Positions 9,814 through 19,292 of a stretch of 64,000 nt of DNA are shown here, piece by piece. Origin of the DNA: Azoarcus sp. DD4 (GTDB lineage Bacteria; Pseudomonadota; Gammaproteobacteria; Burkholderiales; Rhodocyclaceae); the NCBI RefSeq assembly GCF_006496635.1, contig NZ_CP022958.1, positions 4,960,001-5,024,000 on the forward strand. Direction: 5' to 3'. Below the pieces are notes generated by a model. It ran no database searches and was not told the DNA's origin. It saw nothing but the letters and a program-made list of their open reading frames with translations. Made by a program: the position numbers and the translations under genes. Within the stretch, counting starts at the first letter, position 1; each line of letters opens with the position of its first letter.

Positions 9814-11094
9814 GTGCTCGATCTCATCGTCCGCAACTGTTCCCTGCCCGACGGCCGCGGCGGGCTGGACATCGGCATCCACGGCGGCCGCATCGTCGCC
9901 GTCGAGGCGGCACTCGCCGCCGACGCGGCGCAGACACTGGACGCCGCCGGCCAGCTCGTCAGCCCACCCTTCGTCGACGCGCATTTCCATATGGATGCCA
10001 CGCTCTCCTATGGCCTGCCGCGGGTGAACGCCTCCGGCACCCTGCTCGAAGGCATCGCGCTGTGGGGCGAACTCAAGCCCCAGCTCACCCAGGAGGCCCT
10101 GGTCGAGCGTGCGCTCGCCTACTGCGACTGGGCAGTGGCCAAGGGCCTGCTGGCGATCCGCAGCCATGTGGACGTGTGCGATCCGCGCCTGCTGGCGGTG
10201 GAGGCGCTGCTGCACGTGAAGGAAAAGGTGCGGCCCTGGCTGGACCTGCAGCTCGTCGCTTTCCCGCAGGATGGCGTGCTGCGCAGCCCCGGCGCCTTCG
10301 AAAACCTGAAACGCGCGCTCGACATGGGCGTGGACGTGGTCGGCGGCATCCCGCACTTCGAGCGCACCATGGCCGACGGCGCCGAATCGGTGCGCATCCT
10401 GTGCGAACTCGCCGCCGAGCGCGGTCTGCGGGTGGACATGCACTGCGACGAATCCGACGACCCGCTGTCGCGCCACATCGAGACGCTGGCCTTCCACGCG
10501 CAACGGCTGGGCCTGCAGGGCCGCGTCACCGGTTCGCACCTCACGTCCATGCATTCGATGGACAACTACTACGTCTCCAAGCTGCTACCGCTGCTGCGCG
10601 AGGCCGGCGTGGCCGCGGTGGCCAACCCGCTGATCAACATCACCCTGCAGGGCCGCCACGACACTTACCCCAAACGGCGCGGCATGACGCGGGTGCCGGA
10701 ACTGCTCGCCGCCGGCATCCCGGTGGCCTTCGGCCACGACTGCGTGATGGACCCGTGGTACAGCCTGGGCAGTGGCGACATGCTGGAGGTGGCCCACATG
10801 GGCCTGCATGTGGCGCAGATGACCGGGCAGGAAGCGATGCGCGCCTGCTTCCGCGCGGTCACCGCAACGCCGGCCGCCATCCTCGGCCTGGAAGGCTACG
10901 GCCTCGCCCCCGGCTGCCGCGCCGACCTGGTGCTGCTGCAGGCGCGCGACCCGATCGAGGCGATCCGGCTGCGCGCCACCCGGCTGGCGGTGGTTCGCGC
11001 CGGCCGCATCGTTGCCCGGACCCCGCCGGCGCTAGCCACGCTGGATCTGCCGGGCCGCCCGGCCACCGTCGATTGGCAGCCGGTCCGCAACTGA
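9814..11094 (+). CDS. codA: Cytosine deaminase (CodA-type amidohydrolase)
   Basis: A 426-aa amidohydrolase that would convert cytosine to uracil and ammonia. Every E. coli CodA metal and catalytic residue is found at a constant offset of four: H57, H59, H210, E213 and D309 (E. coli 61, 63, 214, 217, 313), in HFHMD, HCDESDD and FGHDC. Length equals E. coli CodA (427 aa). GTG at 9814 is chosen because AGGAGGAA precedes it; the open frame continues upstream without a ribosome site. Uracil made here could enter the URC operon 2.5 kb away. No cytosine permease gene is adjacent, so uptake must be encoded elsewhere. Isoguanine or creatinine deamination is possible in this family. Confidence 0.92.
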   Translation: MLDLIVRNCSLPDGRGGLDIGIHGGRIVAVEAALAADAAQTLDAAGQLVSPPFVDAHFHMDATLSYGLPRVNASGTLLEGIALWGELKPQLTQEALVERALAYCDWAVAKGLLAIRSHVDVCDPRLLAVEALLHVKEKVRPWLDLQLVAFPQDGVLRSPGAFENLKRALDMGVDVVGGIPHFERTMADGAESVRILCELAAERGLRVDMHCDESDDPLSRHIETLAFHAQRLGLQGRVTGSHLTSMHSMDNYYVSKLLPLLREAGVAAVANPLINITLQGRHDTYPKRRGMTRVPELLAAGIPVAFGHDCVMDPWYSLGSGDMLEVAHMGLHVAQMTGQEAMRACFRAVTATPAAILGLEGYGLAPGCRADLVLLQARDPIEAIRLRATRLAVVRAGRIVARTPPALATLDLPGRPATVDWQPVRN

Positions 11095-11119
11095 ACGGCA
11101 GCGCACGCGCGCGAAAAAA

Positions 11120-11138
11120 AGCCGGGCAGTGCCCGGCT
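11120..11138 (-). terminator. Rho-independent terminator of the OmpA-like gene
   Basis: AGCCGGGCA pairs with TGCCCGGCT. On the minus strand the hairpin is followed by seven T residues (A-run at 11114-11120). It ends transcription of the gene stopping at 11160 and may also serve the convergent codA. Confidence 0.85.
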
Positions 11139-11159
11139 CGCGCAGTGTGGCCGAACGCC

Positions 11160-11651
11160 TTACTGCACGCGGATCTCGACGCGGCGCGCCTCGGCAGCAT
11201 CGCCGCTGCCCAGCGTCACCGCCGGACGGCGCATCTGCACCCGTTCGGCCGGCACGCCGGCAGCAATCAGCGCGGCACGGACAGCCACCGCACGGTCCCG
11301 CGCCAGTGCGGCATTGATGTCGGCACCGCCGGTTTCGTCATGGAAACCGGACAGCAGCACCACCGCTTCGGGCCGGGCCTGCAGCTCGGCGATGACGCGG
11401 GCGAACTCGTCGCCCGAGGTCGCCGGCAGCTCCGCCGCGCCGACCTCGAAGTAGAGCTTCACCAGCGCTTCACCGACTTCGGCGATCTCCACGAATCCCA
11501 CTTCCACCGCCGCGGCCGGCGCGGCGGCTGCCGGCGTCTTGGCGCGCAGGCTGTACGTCCCCAGGCCGATGACGAAGGCGATCACCAGCGCGATCACCCC
11601 GAACAGCACCCCGATCACGACGTTGAGTTCGCCGTCTTCCTGATCGAACAT
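11160..11651 (-). CDS. OmpA/MotB-domain membrane-anchored protein
   Basis: A 163-aa protein with one N-terminal membrane helix (residues about 11-33), a short Ala/Pro linker and a C-terminal OmpA-like peptidoglycan-binding domain. The domain is recognisable from SGFHDETG, the NAALARDRAVAVRAAL helix and a final RRVEIRV. It would sit in the inner membrane with the domain in the periplasm, contacting peptidoglycan. It is transcribed alone and ends at a clear intrinsic terminator. The specific function is unknown. Confidence 0.82.
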   Translation of the reverse strand: MFDQEDGELNVVIGVLFGVIALVIAFVIGLGTYSLRAKTPAAAAPAAAVEVGFVEIAEVGEALVKLYFEVGAAELPATSGDEFARVIAELQARPEAVVLLSGFHDETGGADINAALARDRAVAVRAALIAAGVPAERVQMRRPAVTLGSGDAAEARRVEIRVQ

Positions 11652-11842
11652 TTCTTCCCCCGCCTATCGTTGTCATGGATTGAACAAATCGGCCGGCAGT
11701 TTAACCGAAGGATGCGCCGTCCTGATGACCGCCCGGTGCAGGGCGCGCTGACAGCGCCGACGCTTTTGTGCAAATATTCCCCGCGGGGCATATGACGGGT
11801 ACTGTCGCCCGCGCCTCTTTCTTTCCTTATCGGGAGACACGC

Positions 11843-12328
11843 ATGAGCCTCATCACCTTCATCAAGGAAGCCGGCGAGAAACTCTTCGGTGGCGGCGAAG
11901 CCCAGGCCGCGCAGGGCAGCGCCGACAAGATCGCTGCCGCCAACACCAAGGCCGCGGCGGCCATCAAGCACTACATCGCATCCCTGCAGCTGGCGCCGGC
12001 GGACCTGGAGGTGAGCTTCGACGGCAGCTCGGCCACCGTCACCGTGGCCGGCACCGCCGCCGACCAGGCGACCCGCGAGCGCATCCTGCTCGCCGCCGGC
12101 AACGTGCAGGGCGTCAGCCAGGTGGAAGACCGCCTGAGCGTGGCCAAGGAAGAAACCGCCGCGGTGTTCTACACGGTGGTCCGCGGCGATACGCTGTCGG
12201 CGATCGCCAAGGCGCACTACGGCAACGCCGGCAAGTACCCGCTGATCTTCGAGGCCAACCGGCCCATGCTGACGCACCCCGACAAGATCTACCCCGGCCA
12301 GGTCCTGCGCATTCCAGCCGCAAGCTGA
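11843..12328 (+). CDS. BON-LysM protein (Kbp/YgaU-like)
   Basis: A 161-aa protein with a BON domain (residues about 35-105; VEVSFDG-like core, then GVSQVEDRL) and a C-terminal LysM domain (about 110-160; YTVVRGDTLSAIAKAHYG to KIYPGQVLRIP). This is the architecture and size of E. coli Kbp (YgaU, 149 aa), a cytoplasmic potassium-binding protein; no signal peptide is seen here either. The ATG at 11843 follows CGGGAGA. It is divergent from the OmpA-like gene across 191 bp. Confidence 0.88.
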   Translation: MSLITFIKEAGEKLFGGGEAQAAQGSADKIAAANTKAAAAIKHYIASLQLAPADLEVSFDGSSATVTVAGTAADQATRERILLAAGNVQGVSQVEDRLSVAKEETAAVFYTVVRGDTLSAIAKAHYGNAGKYPLIFEANRPMLTHPDKIYPGQVLRIPAAS

Positions 12329-12449
12329 ACGACATACTCCGCGCCGCCGCCCGGATGCGCATGCCATCGGGGCGGCGGCTGCACTTGAGCGCACGACACA
12401 ACGGGCGCTACCCTTGGCCTCCCCTCACTTCATCCGTCCGCGCCCCGCC

Positions 12450-12872
12450 ATGGCCCGCATCCAGATCGACCTGCCCGAGCACTTCGGCTTCTCCACCGCC
12501 ATCCCGGTCTACCTCAGCCACATCAACTACTCCGGTCACGTCGACAACGCGCTGCTGCTGACCCTGGTGACCGAAGCGCGCGTGCGCTACTTCCAGTCGC
12601 TCGGCTACACCGAGATGGACGTCGAAGGCGTCGGCATCATCCTGGCCGACGCGGCGGTCCAGTACAAGTCGGAAGCCTTCCACGGCGAGATCATGGACAT
12701 CTCGATGACCGCCACCGACTTCAACAAGTACGGTTGCGACCTGCTGTGGCGGATGCGCGACCAGGTCTCGGGGCGCGAGGTGGCGCGCGGCAAGAGCGGC
12801 ATCGTGTTCTTCGACTACGGCACCCACAGGATCGCCCCGGTGCCGCCGGCCTTCCGCCAGCTGTTCGAGTAA
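12450..12872 (+). CDS. Hotdog-fold acyl-CoA thioesterase
   Basis: A 140-aa single-domain protein of the 4-hydroxybenzoyl-CoA thioesterase/YbgC-like hotdog family. The first strand and active-site loop read HINYSGHVDN, where YbgC proteins usually have a D-x-x-G-H-V-N type loop; a long central helix follows (LVTEARVRYFQSLGY). It would hydrolyse acyl-CoA thioesters, substrate unknown. It is a short stand-alone gene between the Kbp-like and flavoprotein genes. The ATG at 12450 gives the usual family N-terminus. Confidence 0.8.
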   Translation: MARIQIDLPEHFGFSTAIPVYLSHINYSGHVDNALLLTLVTEARVRYFQSLGYTEMDVEGVGIILADAAVQYKSEAFHGEIMDISMTATDFNKYGCDLLWRMRDQVSGREVARGKSGIVFFDYGTHRIAPVPPAFRQLFE

Positions 12873-12968
12873 GCGGGCAAGGCCGCCCGCGATCGCGCGG
12901 CGCGCATCCCGGCCACGGGCCGCCGTACAATCGCGCCCCTTTCCAGCTTATCCGCAAGGACCCCAGCC

Positions 12969-14249
12969 ATGGCCGACACTCCCAGCCTCCCCCGCATCGC
13001 CGGCAAGCGGGCGAGCGTGATCGGCGGCGGTCCGGCCGGTTTGATGGCGGCCGAGGTGCTGGCGGCGGCCGGCGCCAGCGTCACCGTACATGAGGCCATG
13101 CCCTCGGTCGGGCGCAAGTTCCTGCTCGCAGGCCGCGGCGGCCTCAACCTCACCCACGCGGAGCCGCGCGACGCCTTTCTCGGCCGCTACGGCAGCCGTC
13201 AGGCCGCGCTCGCCCCGCTGATCGCCGACTTCGGCCCGGAGGCGCTGCGCGACTGGGCCGACGCGCTCGGCGCCCACACCTTCGTCGGCAGCTCCGGCCG
13301 CGTCTTCCCGGTCGAAATGAAGGCGGCGCCCTTGCTGCGCGCCTGGCTTGCCCGCCTGCGCGCCGCCGGGGTGCGCTTCGCGGTGCGCGAGCGCTGGCTG
13401 GGCTGGGAGGATGCCCCGACCGCCCTGCGTTTCCGTAACCCCGCGGGCGAGCACCGGGTGGATGCCGACGCAGTGGTGCTGGCCCTGGGCGGCGGCAGCT
13501 GGGCCAAGTTCGGCGCGGACGGCGCATGGGTGCCGCTGCTGCGCGACGCCGGCGTTGCGGTGGCACCGCTGCGTCCGGCCAACTGCGGCTTCGACGTTGC
13601 CGCCGGCGGCCGCGACGGCCGCGGCTGGAGCACGCATTTCAGGGAACGCCATGCCGGCCAACCGGTGAAGCCGGTGCGGCTGTCCTTCACCGCTGCCGAC
13701 GGCCGCGTGCATGATCGCCAGGGTGAGTTCGTCGTCACGGCCGACGGTGTCGAAGGCAGCCTGATCTATGCCTTGTCGGCACCGCTGCGCGACGCGATAG
13801 CGGCCCGCGGCGAAGTGACGATCCATCTCGATCTCGCCCCCGGCCGCAGCGGCGAACGCCTTGCTGCCGAGCTAGGCCGTCCGCGCGGCCACCGTTCCAT
13901 GGCCAGCCATCTGCAGGGCCAGGCCGGCATCAAGGGCGTCAAGGCGGGCTTGCTGCGGGAGGTGTTGTCGGCGACGGACTTCGCCGACCCGGTGCGGCTG
14001 GCGGCCGCCATCAAGGCCCTGCCGCTGCGCCTGGTGGCGGCACGGCCGCTGGACGAGGCGATCAGCGTGGCTGGCGGGGTGGACTTCGCCGCGCTCGACG
14101 ACGGCCTGATGCTGCAGAACCGCCCGGGCGTGTTCTGCGCCGGCGAGATGCTCGACTGGGAAGCGCCCACCGGCGGCTACCTGCTCACCGCCTGCTTCGC
14201 CACCGGCTATCGCGCCGGTCGCGCCGCGGCGGCCTGGCTGGCGCGCTGA
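12969..14249 (+). CDS. BaiN/RdsA-like (TIGR03862-type) FAD-dependent oxidoreductase
   Basis: A 426-aa flavoprotein. The N-terminal dinucleotide motif is GGGPAGLMAAEVLAAAG, followed by the family stretch GRKFLLAGRGGLNLTH. The C-terminus has GVFCAGEMLDWEAPTGGY and the terminal FAD-contact region. Members of the HI0933/BaiN group are widespread, mostly of unknown substrate. A TACAAT hexamer at 12926-12931 may be its -10. It converges on the OmpA-lipoprotein gene with 15 bp between stops. Confidence 0.88.
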   Translation: MADTPSLPRIAGKRASVIGGGPAGLMAAEVLAAAGASVTVHEAMPSVGRKFLLAGRGGLNLTHAEPRDAFLGRYGSRQAALAPLIADFGPEALRDWADALGAHTFVGSSGRVFPVEMKAAPLLRAWLARLRAAGVRFAVRERWLGWEDAPTALRFRNPAGEHRVDADAVVLALGGGSWAKFGADGAWVPLLRDAGVAVAPLRPANCGFDVAAGGRDGRGWSTHFRERHAGQPVKPVRLSFTAADGRVHDRQGEFVVTADGVEGSLIYALSAPLRDAIAARGEVTIHLDLAPGRSGERLAAELGRPRGHRSMASHLQGQAGIKGVKAGLLREVLSATDFADPVRLAAAIKALPLRLVAARPLDEAISVAGGVDFAALDDGLMLQNRPGVFCAGEMLDWEAPTGGYLLTACFATGYRAGRAAAAWLAR

Positions 14250-14264
14250 CGCGCGCGCCGCAAC

Positions 14265-15446
14265 TCAGGCGCCGCAGCTGACGGCGCGGAACTCGACGCG
14301 GCGGTCGAGCGAATCGCGCACGTCGTCGGTACCGGAACCGACGATGTTCTCGGACGAACCCTTGCCATCGATGCGCAGCGCACTGCCGAGCGCGGGCACC
14401 TCGCGCAGCAGGGCTTCGCGCATCACCCGCGCGCGCGCCAGCGACAGCCGCGCATTGACCGCTTCGGCACCGGTACGGCTGGTGTGGCCGACGATGGTCA
14501 GACAGTAACCGCCAGCCTGGGTCTCGCGGGCGATCTGGCGTATCCACATCGGATAGGCACCGCTCACGCGCGGATCGCGCCAGAACTCGGTGCCACCCGG
14601 ATTGAACAGGATGCGTACCGCCAGGTTGTCGGTGGCCAGACCAAGCGCCACGATGCGGGCGAAAGCCAGTTCGGCGGCGTCGTGACGGCCGAGCTGCACA
14701 TTCGACAGGTAGATGCCGTTGAACACCCGCAACTGCGCGCCGTCGGGCCGGCTGGACGCCTCGGTGTAGTAGGTCAGCGCCTTCTCCCACTGCTCGGCGT
14801 TGTAGGCCTCCAGCGCTTCGGCCAGCACCGCGGCGGTCGGTACCGAGCTCAGGTATACCGGGTCGGCGCTGCCGCCGGCCGGCGTCTCCGCGGTCTTCAG
14901 GTAGCCCTCGGTGACGCGGTCCTTCACCACCGAGGGGCTCTCGGCGAAGAAGCGGGTCGGTGTTTCATCCACCGAGGCGCGCTGCACCGGCACCGCCGCC
15001 TGGGCGATGACCAGCCCCACCCGGCGGTCGGTCAGCGACGACGTCAGGATGTAGCCGCCGTGCGCACTGCTGCGCTTGATCGAACCGGTGATGAGGTACT
15101 CGGCCTTGCTCACCTCGTTGCCGCGGAAGGGCAGCACGCGCAGGTGGGAGCGGCGGGCGGTGAGCTGGGCAAGCAGCAGTTCTTCGGCCTTCTTGGCCGC
15201 CACGGTCTGCTGCCCGTTGTCGCCGTCGAGGAAGGGATCGAGTGCGACCTGCCGCGCGACCAGGCGGTCGAGGATGGAGGGGCCGGCCTGCTTGAGGAGG
15301 TCGTCCACCACCACGTTCACCGCCGGCTCGAGCGCCAGCTCTTCGGTCGTTTCCCGCGTGGGCGTCGACTTGCAGGCCGACACGGCCAGCACCAGGGATG
15401 CGAGCGCCACGACCGCCCGCCAGTTGCGCCAGGATTCAATTGCCAC
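14265..15446 (-). CDS. Lipoprotein with OmpA-like C-terminal domain, partner of the adjacent kinase
   Basis: A 393-aa outer-membrane lipoprotein candidate. The signal peptide ends in the lipobox LAVSAC, with the lipidated Cys at about residue 25. Residues of about 30-160 resemble the CsgG/FlgO-like fold seen in many lipoproteins. A helical TPR-like segment follows (LAEALEAYNAEQWEKALTYY), then a C-terminal OmpA domain with VGHTSRTG, NARLSLARARVM and DRRVEFR. The start overlaps the end of the Ser/Thr kinase by 11 bp, so the two are translated together. A role linking kinase signalling to the envelope is inferred; the substrate is unknown. Confidence 0.82.
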   Translation of the reverse strand: MAIESWRNWRAVVALASLVLAVSACKSTPTRETTEELALEPAVNVVVDDLLKQAGPSILDRLVARQVALDPFLDGDNGQQTVAAKKAEELLLAQLTARRSHLRVLPFRGNEVSKAEYLITGSIKRSSAHGGYILTSSLTDRRVGLVIAQAAVPVQRASVDETPTRFFAESPSVVKDRVTEGYLKTAETPAGGSADPVYLSSVPTAAVLAEALEAYNAEQWEKALTYYTEASSRPDGAQLRVFNGIYLSNVQLGRHDAAELAFARIVALGLATDNLAVRILFNPGGTEFWRDPRVSGAYPMWIRQIARETQAGGYCLTIVGHTSRTGAEAVNARLSLARARVMREALLREVPALGSALRIDGKGSSENIVGSGTDDVRDSLDRRVEFRAVSCGA

Positions 15447-16869
15447 AATTCACCCTCAGGTAAGCCATGTCCGCCTCGGCAAGCCGTTCGCCGAGACTCA
15501 GTTGTTGTACAAGCCGCGCACAGCGGCCGTCGCGTTGCGGCGGCGCGCTGCGGGCCGCAGGTGCCGTAACCGGCGGAGCGGCCTGTGCGGTGCGCTCCAC
15601 GCGCGGCGGCCGCGGCGCCTCGGCACGCGCCGGCGCCTTGGTTTCGGGCACCGCCGCCGGTGCCACGGCGGCGGCCACGGGCGGCGCTGGTGCAGCCTCC
15701 ACCGGTGCAGGAGCCGCTGGAGGCTGCACCGGAGCGGCGGCTTCCGGCTGAACGGACACCGGCACCTCCGCGGCGGCCGGCGCCGCGGTCGTGACGGGCT
15801 CGGCCGGGGCCGGCGGCACGGTCACGGCCGGCAAGGCCAGTTCGGTGGTCTGTGAACTCAGCCAGCGCCAGCCGCCATAAGCGGCAGCTCCCAGCACGAG
15901 CACGGCAACCGCCAGGATCAGGGGTACGCGGGAACGCGCCGCCGGTGCCGCCACGGCCGTCCCTGCGGCACCGTGGGTCGCCGTCCGCCTGGCGGCCGGC
16001 GCCGACGGCAGCGTCGGCAGATCGATCAGCACGGTGCGCGCACCGTCGCCGCTGTCGGCGGTGGCCAGCAGCTGTTCGAGTTCGGCACGAAAAGCCTCCG
16101 CGCCCTGGTAGCGGTCGGCCGGCGACTTGGCGAGCGCGCGCAGGATCACCGCTTCCAGCGCCGGCGGCAGACCGGCAACCAGGCCAGAGGGCGGCGGCGG
16201 CGGCAGTTCGATGTGGGCCCGCATCAGCTCGAACTCGCTGCCGCTGTCGAAAGGCACCCGCCCGGTCAGCAGCTCGTACAGCACCACGGCCACCGAGTAG
16301 AGGTCGGAGCGCGCATCGACGTCGCCGCCGCGGGCCTGCTCGGGTGACACGTAGAGCAAGGTGCCGACCACGCAGCCGGTGCGGGTGAGCCCCACCTTTT
16401 CGAGGATGCGGGCGATGCCGAAATCCATCAGCTTGAGGGTGCCGTCGGCGGTGACGATCATGTTCGACGGTTTGATGTCGCGGTGCACGACGCCGGCGTG
16501 GTGGGCGTGCTCGAGCCCCTGCAAGGCCTGCACCACCAGCCCGACCGCCTCGCGCCACGGCAGCGCGCCGCGGCGGCGGGCAAGGCGGTTGAGCGGCTCG
16601 CCGTCGACGAACTCCATCACCATGTAGTACTGGCCATCCTCGGCGAAGAAACTGAAGACGTTGGCGATGTTGTGGTGCTGCAGACGGGCGAGCGCGATCG
16701 CCTCGGTGCGGAAGCGCTCGACGACCTCGCCGTAGCAGGCGAGTTCGGGGCGCAGCGACTTGATCGCGACATCGCGTTCCAGCATCAGGTCGCGGCCGCG
16801 GAACACGTTGCCCATGCCGCCTTCGCCGACCTTCGCGAGTATCCTGAAATTGCCGATGACCTCTTTCAT
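15436..16869 (-). CDS. Membrane-anchored Hanks-type Ser/Thr protein kinase
   Basis: A 477-aa kinase. The glycine loop is VGEGGMGNVF, the catalytic Lys is K37 in VAIK, the catalytic Asp is D131 in HRDIKPSN, followed by DFG and the P+1 region GTLLYVSPEQ, so it looks fully active. A single membrane helix (LILAVAVLVLGAAAYGGW) follows the cytosolic kinase domain of about 270 residues. The extracytoplasmic part is Pro/Ala/Val-rich and ends in a short Cys-containing tail (CARLVQQL to LRVNCGN). The ATG at 16869 places the kinase domain right at the N-terminus; the open frame extends further upstream without support. It is co-transcribed with the OmpA lipoprotein. Confidence 0.9.
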   Translation of the reverse strand: MKEVIGNFRILAKVGEGGMGNVFRGRDLMLERDVAIKSLRPELACYGEVVERFRTEAIALARLQHHNIANVFSFFAEDGQYYMVMEFVDGEPLNRLARRRGALPWREAVGLVVQALQGLEHAHHAGVVHRDIKPSNMIVTADGTLKLMDFGIARILEKVGLTRTGCVVGTLLYVSPEQARGGDVDARSDLYSVAVVLYELLTGRVPFDSGSEFELMRAHIELPPPPPSGLVAGLPPALEAVILRALAKSPADRYQGAEAFRAELEQLLATADSGDGARTVLIDLPTLPSAPAARRTATHGAAGTAVAAPAARSRVPLILAVAVLVLGAAAYGGWRWLSSQTTELALPAVTVPPAPAEPVTTAAPAAAEVPVSVQPEAAAPVQPPAAPAPVEAAPAPPVAAAVAPAAVPETKAPARAEAPRPPRVERTAQAAPPVTAPAARSAPPQRDGRCARLVQQLSLGERLAEADMAYLRVNCGN

Positions 16870-17182
16870 GCCGGTCCGCACCGCCCTTTTACCCGATTCC
16901 GGACGTCCGCCCGCGGACGCCGCATAAATGCTGTCCGGCATGGCGCCGGAAGCGGCTCTTATAGCGGATTTGCCCGCCGCACGCCACCGAAGCTTCTGCA
17001 AATGTCATGACAACCCGAACGGCGCGGGCTTTCCGCGACAAGTGCGCAACGCCCGCTCCGATCATGCATCCACATGCTTCACATTGGCCTTTCGTGACAG
17101 CGGAATCCGGCGTGGCCCCCAAACGGATGCCGGGCATGGCGGGCCGACGCGTAAAATGCCGTTTTGCCCGCCACCGAATCCG
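16870..17182. other. 313-bp divergent intergenic region
   Basis: Lies between the kinase and trhP, which diverge. A TAAAAT hexamer at 17152-17157 is a plausible -10 for trhP, giving a short leader of about 20 bases, without a convincing -35. No gene, hairpin or operator was recognised. Confidence 0.4.
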
Positions 17183-18565
17183 ATGTCCGCCACCCCCTCT
17201 TCCCCCCGCCGCCCCGAACTGCTCGCCCCGGCCGGCTCCCTCGACATGATGCGCACCGCTTTCGCCTACGGTGCCGACGCCGTCTATGCCGGCCAGCCGC
17301 GCTACTCGCTGCGGGTGCGCAACAACAGCTTCGGCAAGCTCGACGTGCTCGCCGCCGGCATCGAGGAAGCGCACGCTGCCGGCAAGGCCTTCTTCCTGGT
17401 CGCCAACATCTACCCGCACAACGCCAAGATCCGCACCTTCGAAGAGGACATGGCGCCGGTGATCGAGATGGGACCGGACGCGCTGATCATGGCCGACCCC
17501 GGCCTGATGATGACGGTGCGCGAGCGCTGGCCGGAGGTGGACATCCATCTGTCGGTGCAGGCCAACACCACCAACTACGCCTCGGTGCGTTTCTGGCAGT
17601 CGGTGGGGGTCAAACGCATCATCCTGTCGCGCGAGCTGTCGCTCGACGAGGTTGCCGAGATCCGCGACGCCTGCCCCGAGATGGAGCTGGAAGTCTTCGT
17701 GCATGGCGCGCTGTGCATCGCCTACTCCGGCCGCTGCCTGCTGTCGGGCTACTTCAACCACCGCGACCCCAACCAGGGCACCTGCACCAATTCCTGCCGC
17801 TGGGACTACAAGCTGCACGCCACCGAGGAAAACGCCGCCGGCGACGTGCAGACCTGCGGCAGCAAGCCGCTCGGCAACCCCACCGATTTCGGCACCGTCG
17901 GCACCGCGCTCGGCGGCGGCACCCGCCACGGCGAGGGCAGCAAGGTCTGGCTGCTGGAGGAAGGCACCCGGCCGGGCGAGCTGATGCCGATCGAGGAAGA
18001 CGAGCACGGTACCTACATCCTCAACTCGCGCGACCTGCGCGCGGTCGAGCACATCGCCCGGCTGGTGGAGATCGGCGTGGACTCGCTCAAGATCGAAGGC
18101 CGCACCAAGAGCCCCTGGTACGTCGCCCGCAGCAGCCAGGCCTACCGCCGCGCGATCGACGATGCGGTGGCCGGCAGACCCTTCGACCTGCGCCTGCTGG
18201 GTGAACTCGAAGGACTGGCCAACCGCGGTTACACCGACGGCTTCTACCAGCGCCATCACACCCCGGAGCACCAGAACTACCTGCGCGGCCATTCCGAATC
18301 CGGCCGCAGCCTGCTGGTCGGCGAGGTGATCGGCTTCGATACGGCGCGCGGCCTGGCCGAGGTGGAAGTGAAGAACCGCTTTGCCGTCGGCGACCGGCTG
18401 GAGTTCGTGCAACCCGACGGCAACCGTGAAGCCGTGCTCGCGCGCATGGAGAATGCGGACGGCGAGCCGCTGGATCTGGTGCCGGGAAGCGGGCGGCGGG
18501 TCTGGCTGACCTTGCCGCCGGGCGCGGCCCCGCAGCAACCCTGCTACATCGCGCGCTTCATTTGA
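17183..18565 (+). CDS. trhP: Peptidase U32 family protein TrhP (YegQ), tRNA hydroxylation
   Basis: A 460-aa U32-family protein starting PELLAPAGSLDMMRTAFAYG, the signature of the YegQ/TrhP branch. Later motifs include VHGALCIAYSGRCLLSGY and GTCTNSCRW, which hold the conserved cysteines that probably bind an Fe-S cluster, and SLKIEGRTKSPWYV. In E. coli TrhP works with prephenate to make 5-hydroxyuridine at tRNA position 34. Length fits the family (about 450 aa). It is a single gene whose 3' end overlaps the convergent DUF3592 gene by 8 bp. Confidence 0.9.
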   Translation: MSATPSSPRRPELLAPAGSLDMMRTAFAYGADAVYAGQPRYSLRVRNNSFGKLDVLAAGIEEAHAAGKAFFLVANIYPHNAKIRTFEEDMAPVIEMGPDALIMADPGLMMTVRERWPEVDIHLSVQANTTNYASVRFWQSVGVKRIILSRELSLDEVAEIRDACPEMELEVFVHGALCIAYSGRCLLSGYFNHRDPNQGTCTNSCRWDYKLHATEENAAGDVQTCGSKPLGNPTDFGTVGTALGGGTRHGEGSKVWLLEEGTRPGELMPIEEDEHGTYILNSRDLRAVEHIARLVEIGVDSLKIEGRTKSPWYVARSSQAYRRAIDDAVAGRPFDLRLLGELEGLANRGYTDGFYQRHHTPEHQNYLRGHSESGRSLLVGEVIGFDTARGLAEVEVKNRFAVGDRLEFVQPDGNREAVLARMENADGEPLDLVPGSGRRVWLTLPPGAAPQQPCYIARFI

Positions 18566-19166
18566 GGGTATCGAGCTCGTCGGCATCGCCCTCATCGGCC
18601 GGGACAACGACGACGGCTTCGGGCTGGCGGCGCCACAACGGCCGCCAGTCGTTCCACGCCACCATGCCGCCGAACACCAGCAGGCCACCGATGAGCGCCA
18701 CCAGGGCGGCCGGGATGGAAAGCAGCAGTACGCCCCAGTGCAGCGAGCGGTCCAGCATCGCCTGCTCGGGCGCCGCGGGATTGACCCAGGCGGTCAAGGC
18801 CCGTCCATCCTCCACCTGGCGCAGGCGCGCCTGCACCGCCGACGGCGTATCCAGCCCGAAGTGCAGGTCGTTGCGACGGCCGACGAAATCGACCCCCCCG
18901 TAGCGATAACTGTAGCGCACCGCCAGCGTCGGCAGCGGGCGGCTGCGCGCCACGGTGGCCGGCTCGATGCGGGCCCAGTCCAGCGTGGCCACCACCGGCG
19001 TCCATTGTCGGCTGCGCATCGCATCCAGCGTCGGCACCACACCGAAGGACACCACGCCCAGCAGCCCTGCCACCAGCAGCACCACGCCGAGCAAGGGCAG
19101 GGCAACGCGGATGACGGCTTCGAGCAGATACTGCTTCAGGGGTACGCGGCGCATCGCGACATCCAC
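18558..19166 (-). CDS. DUF3592-type two-helix membrane protein
   Basis: About 202 aa with two predicted membrane helices, near residues 17-42 and 143-168, flanking an extracytoplasmic region. That region matches DUF3592 (VVATLDWARIEP, AVRYSYRYGG, then TAWVNPAAPEQAML). The function of the family is unknown. The C-terminus is acidic and cytosolic. Initiation could be at 19166 or at the Met four codons later. It converges on trhP with an 8-bp overlap. Confidence 0.75.
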   Translation of the reverse strand: MDVAMRRVPLKQYLLEAVIRVALPLLGVVLLVAGLLGVVSFGVVPTLDAMRSRQWTPVVATLDWARIEPATVARSRPLPTLAVRYSYRYGGVDFVGRRNDLHFGLDTPSAVQARLRQVEDGRALTAWVNPAAPEQAMLDRSLHWGVLLLSIPAALVALIGGLLVFGGMVAWNDWRPLWRRQPEAVVVVPADEGDADELDTLK

Positions 19167-19292
19167 AGGGTACGTGCGTGCATTCTAAGCACGCTCGCGG
19201 CCTCCGGGAACCGCCGCACATCGCGCTCATACGCCGTTTGTCGCGATGACGCATGGCACAATGACGACTTCTCCACGGCGCTCCCCACTTTC

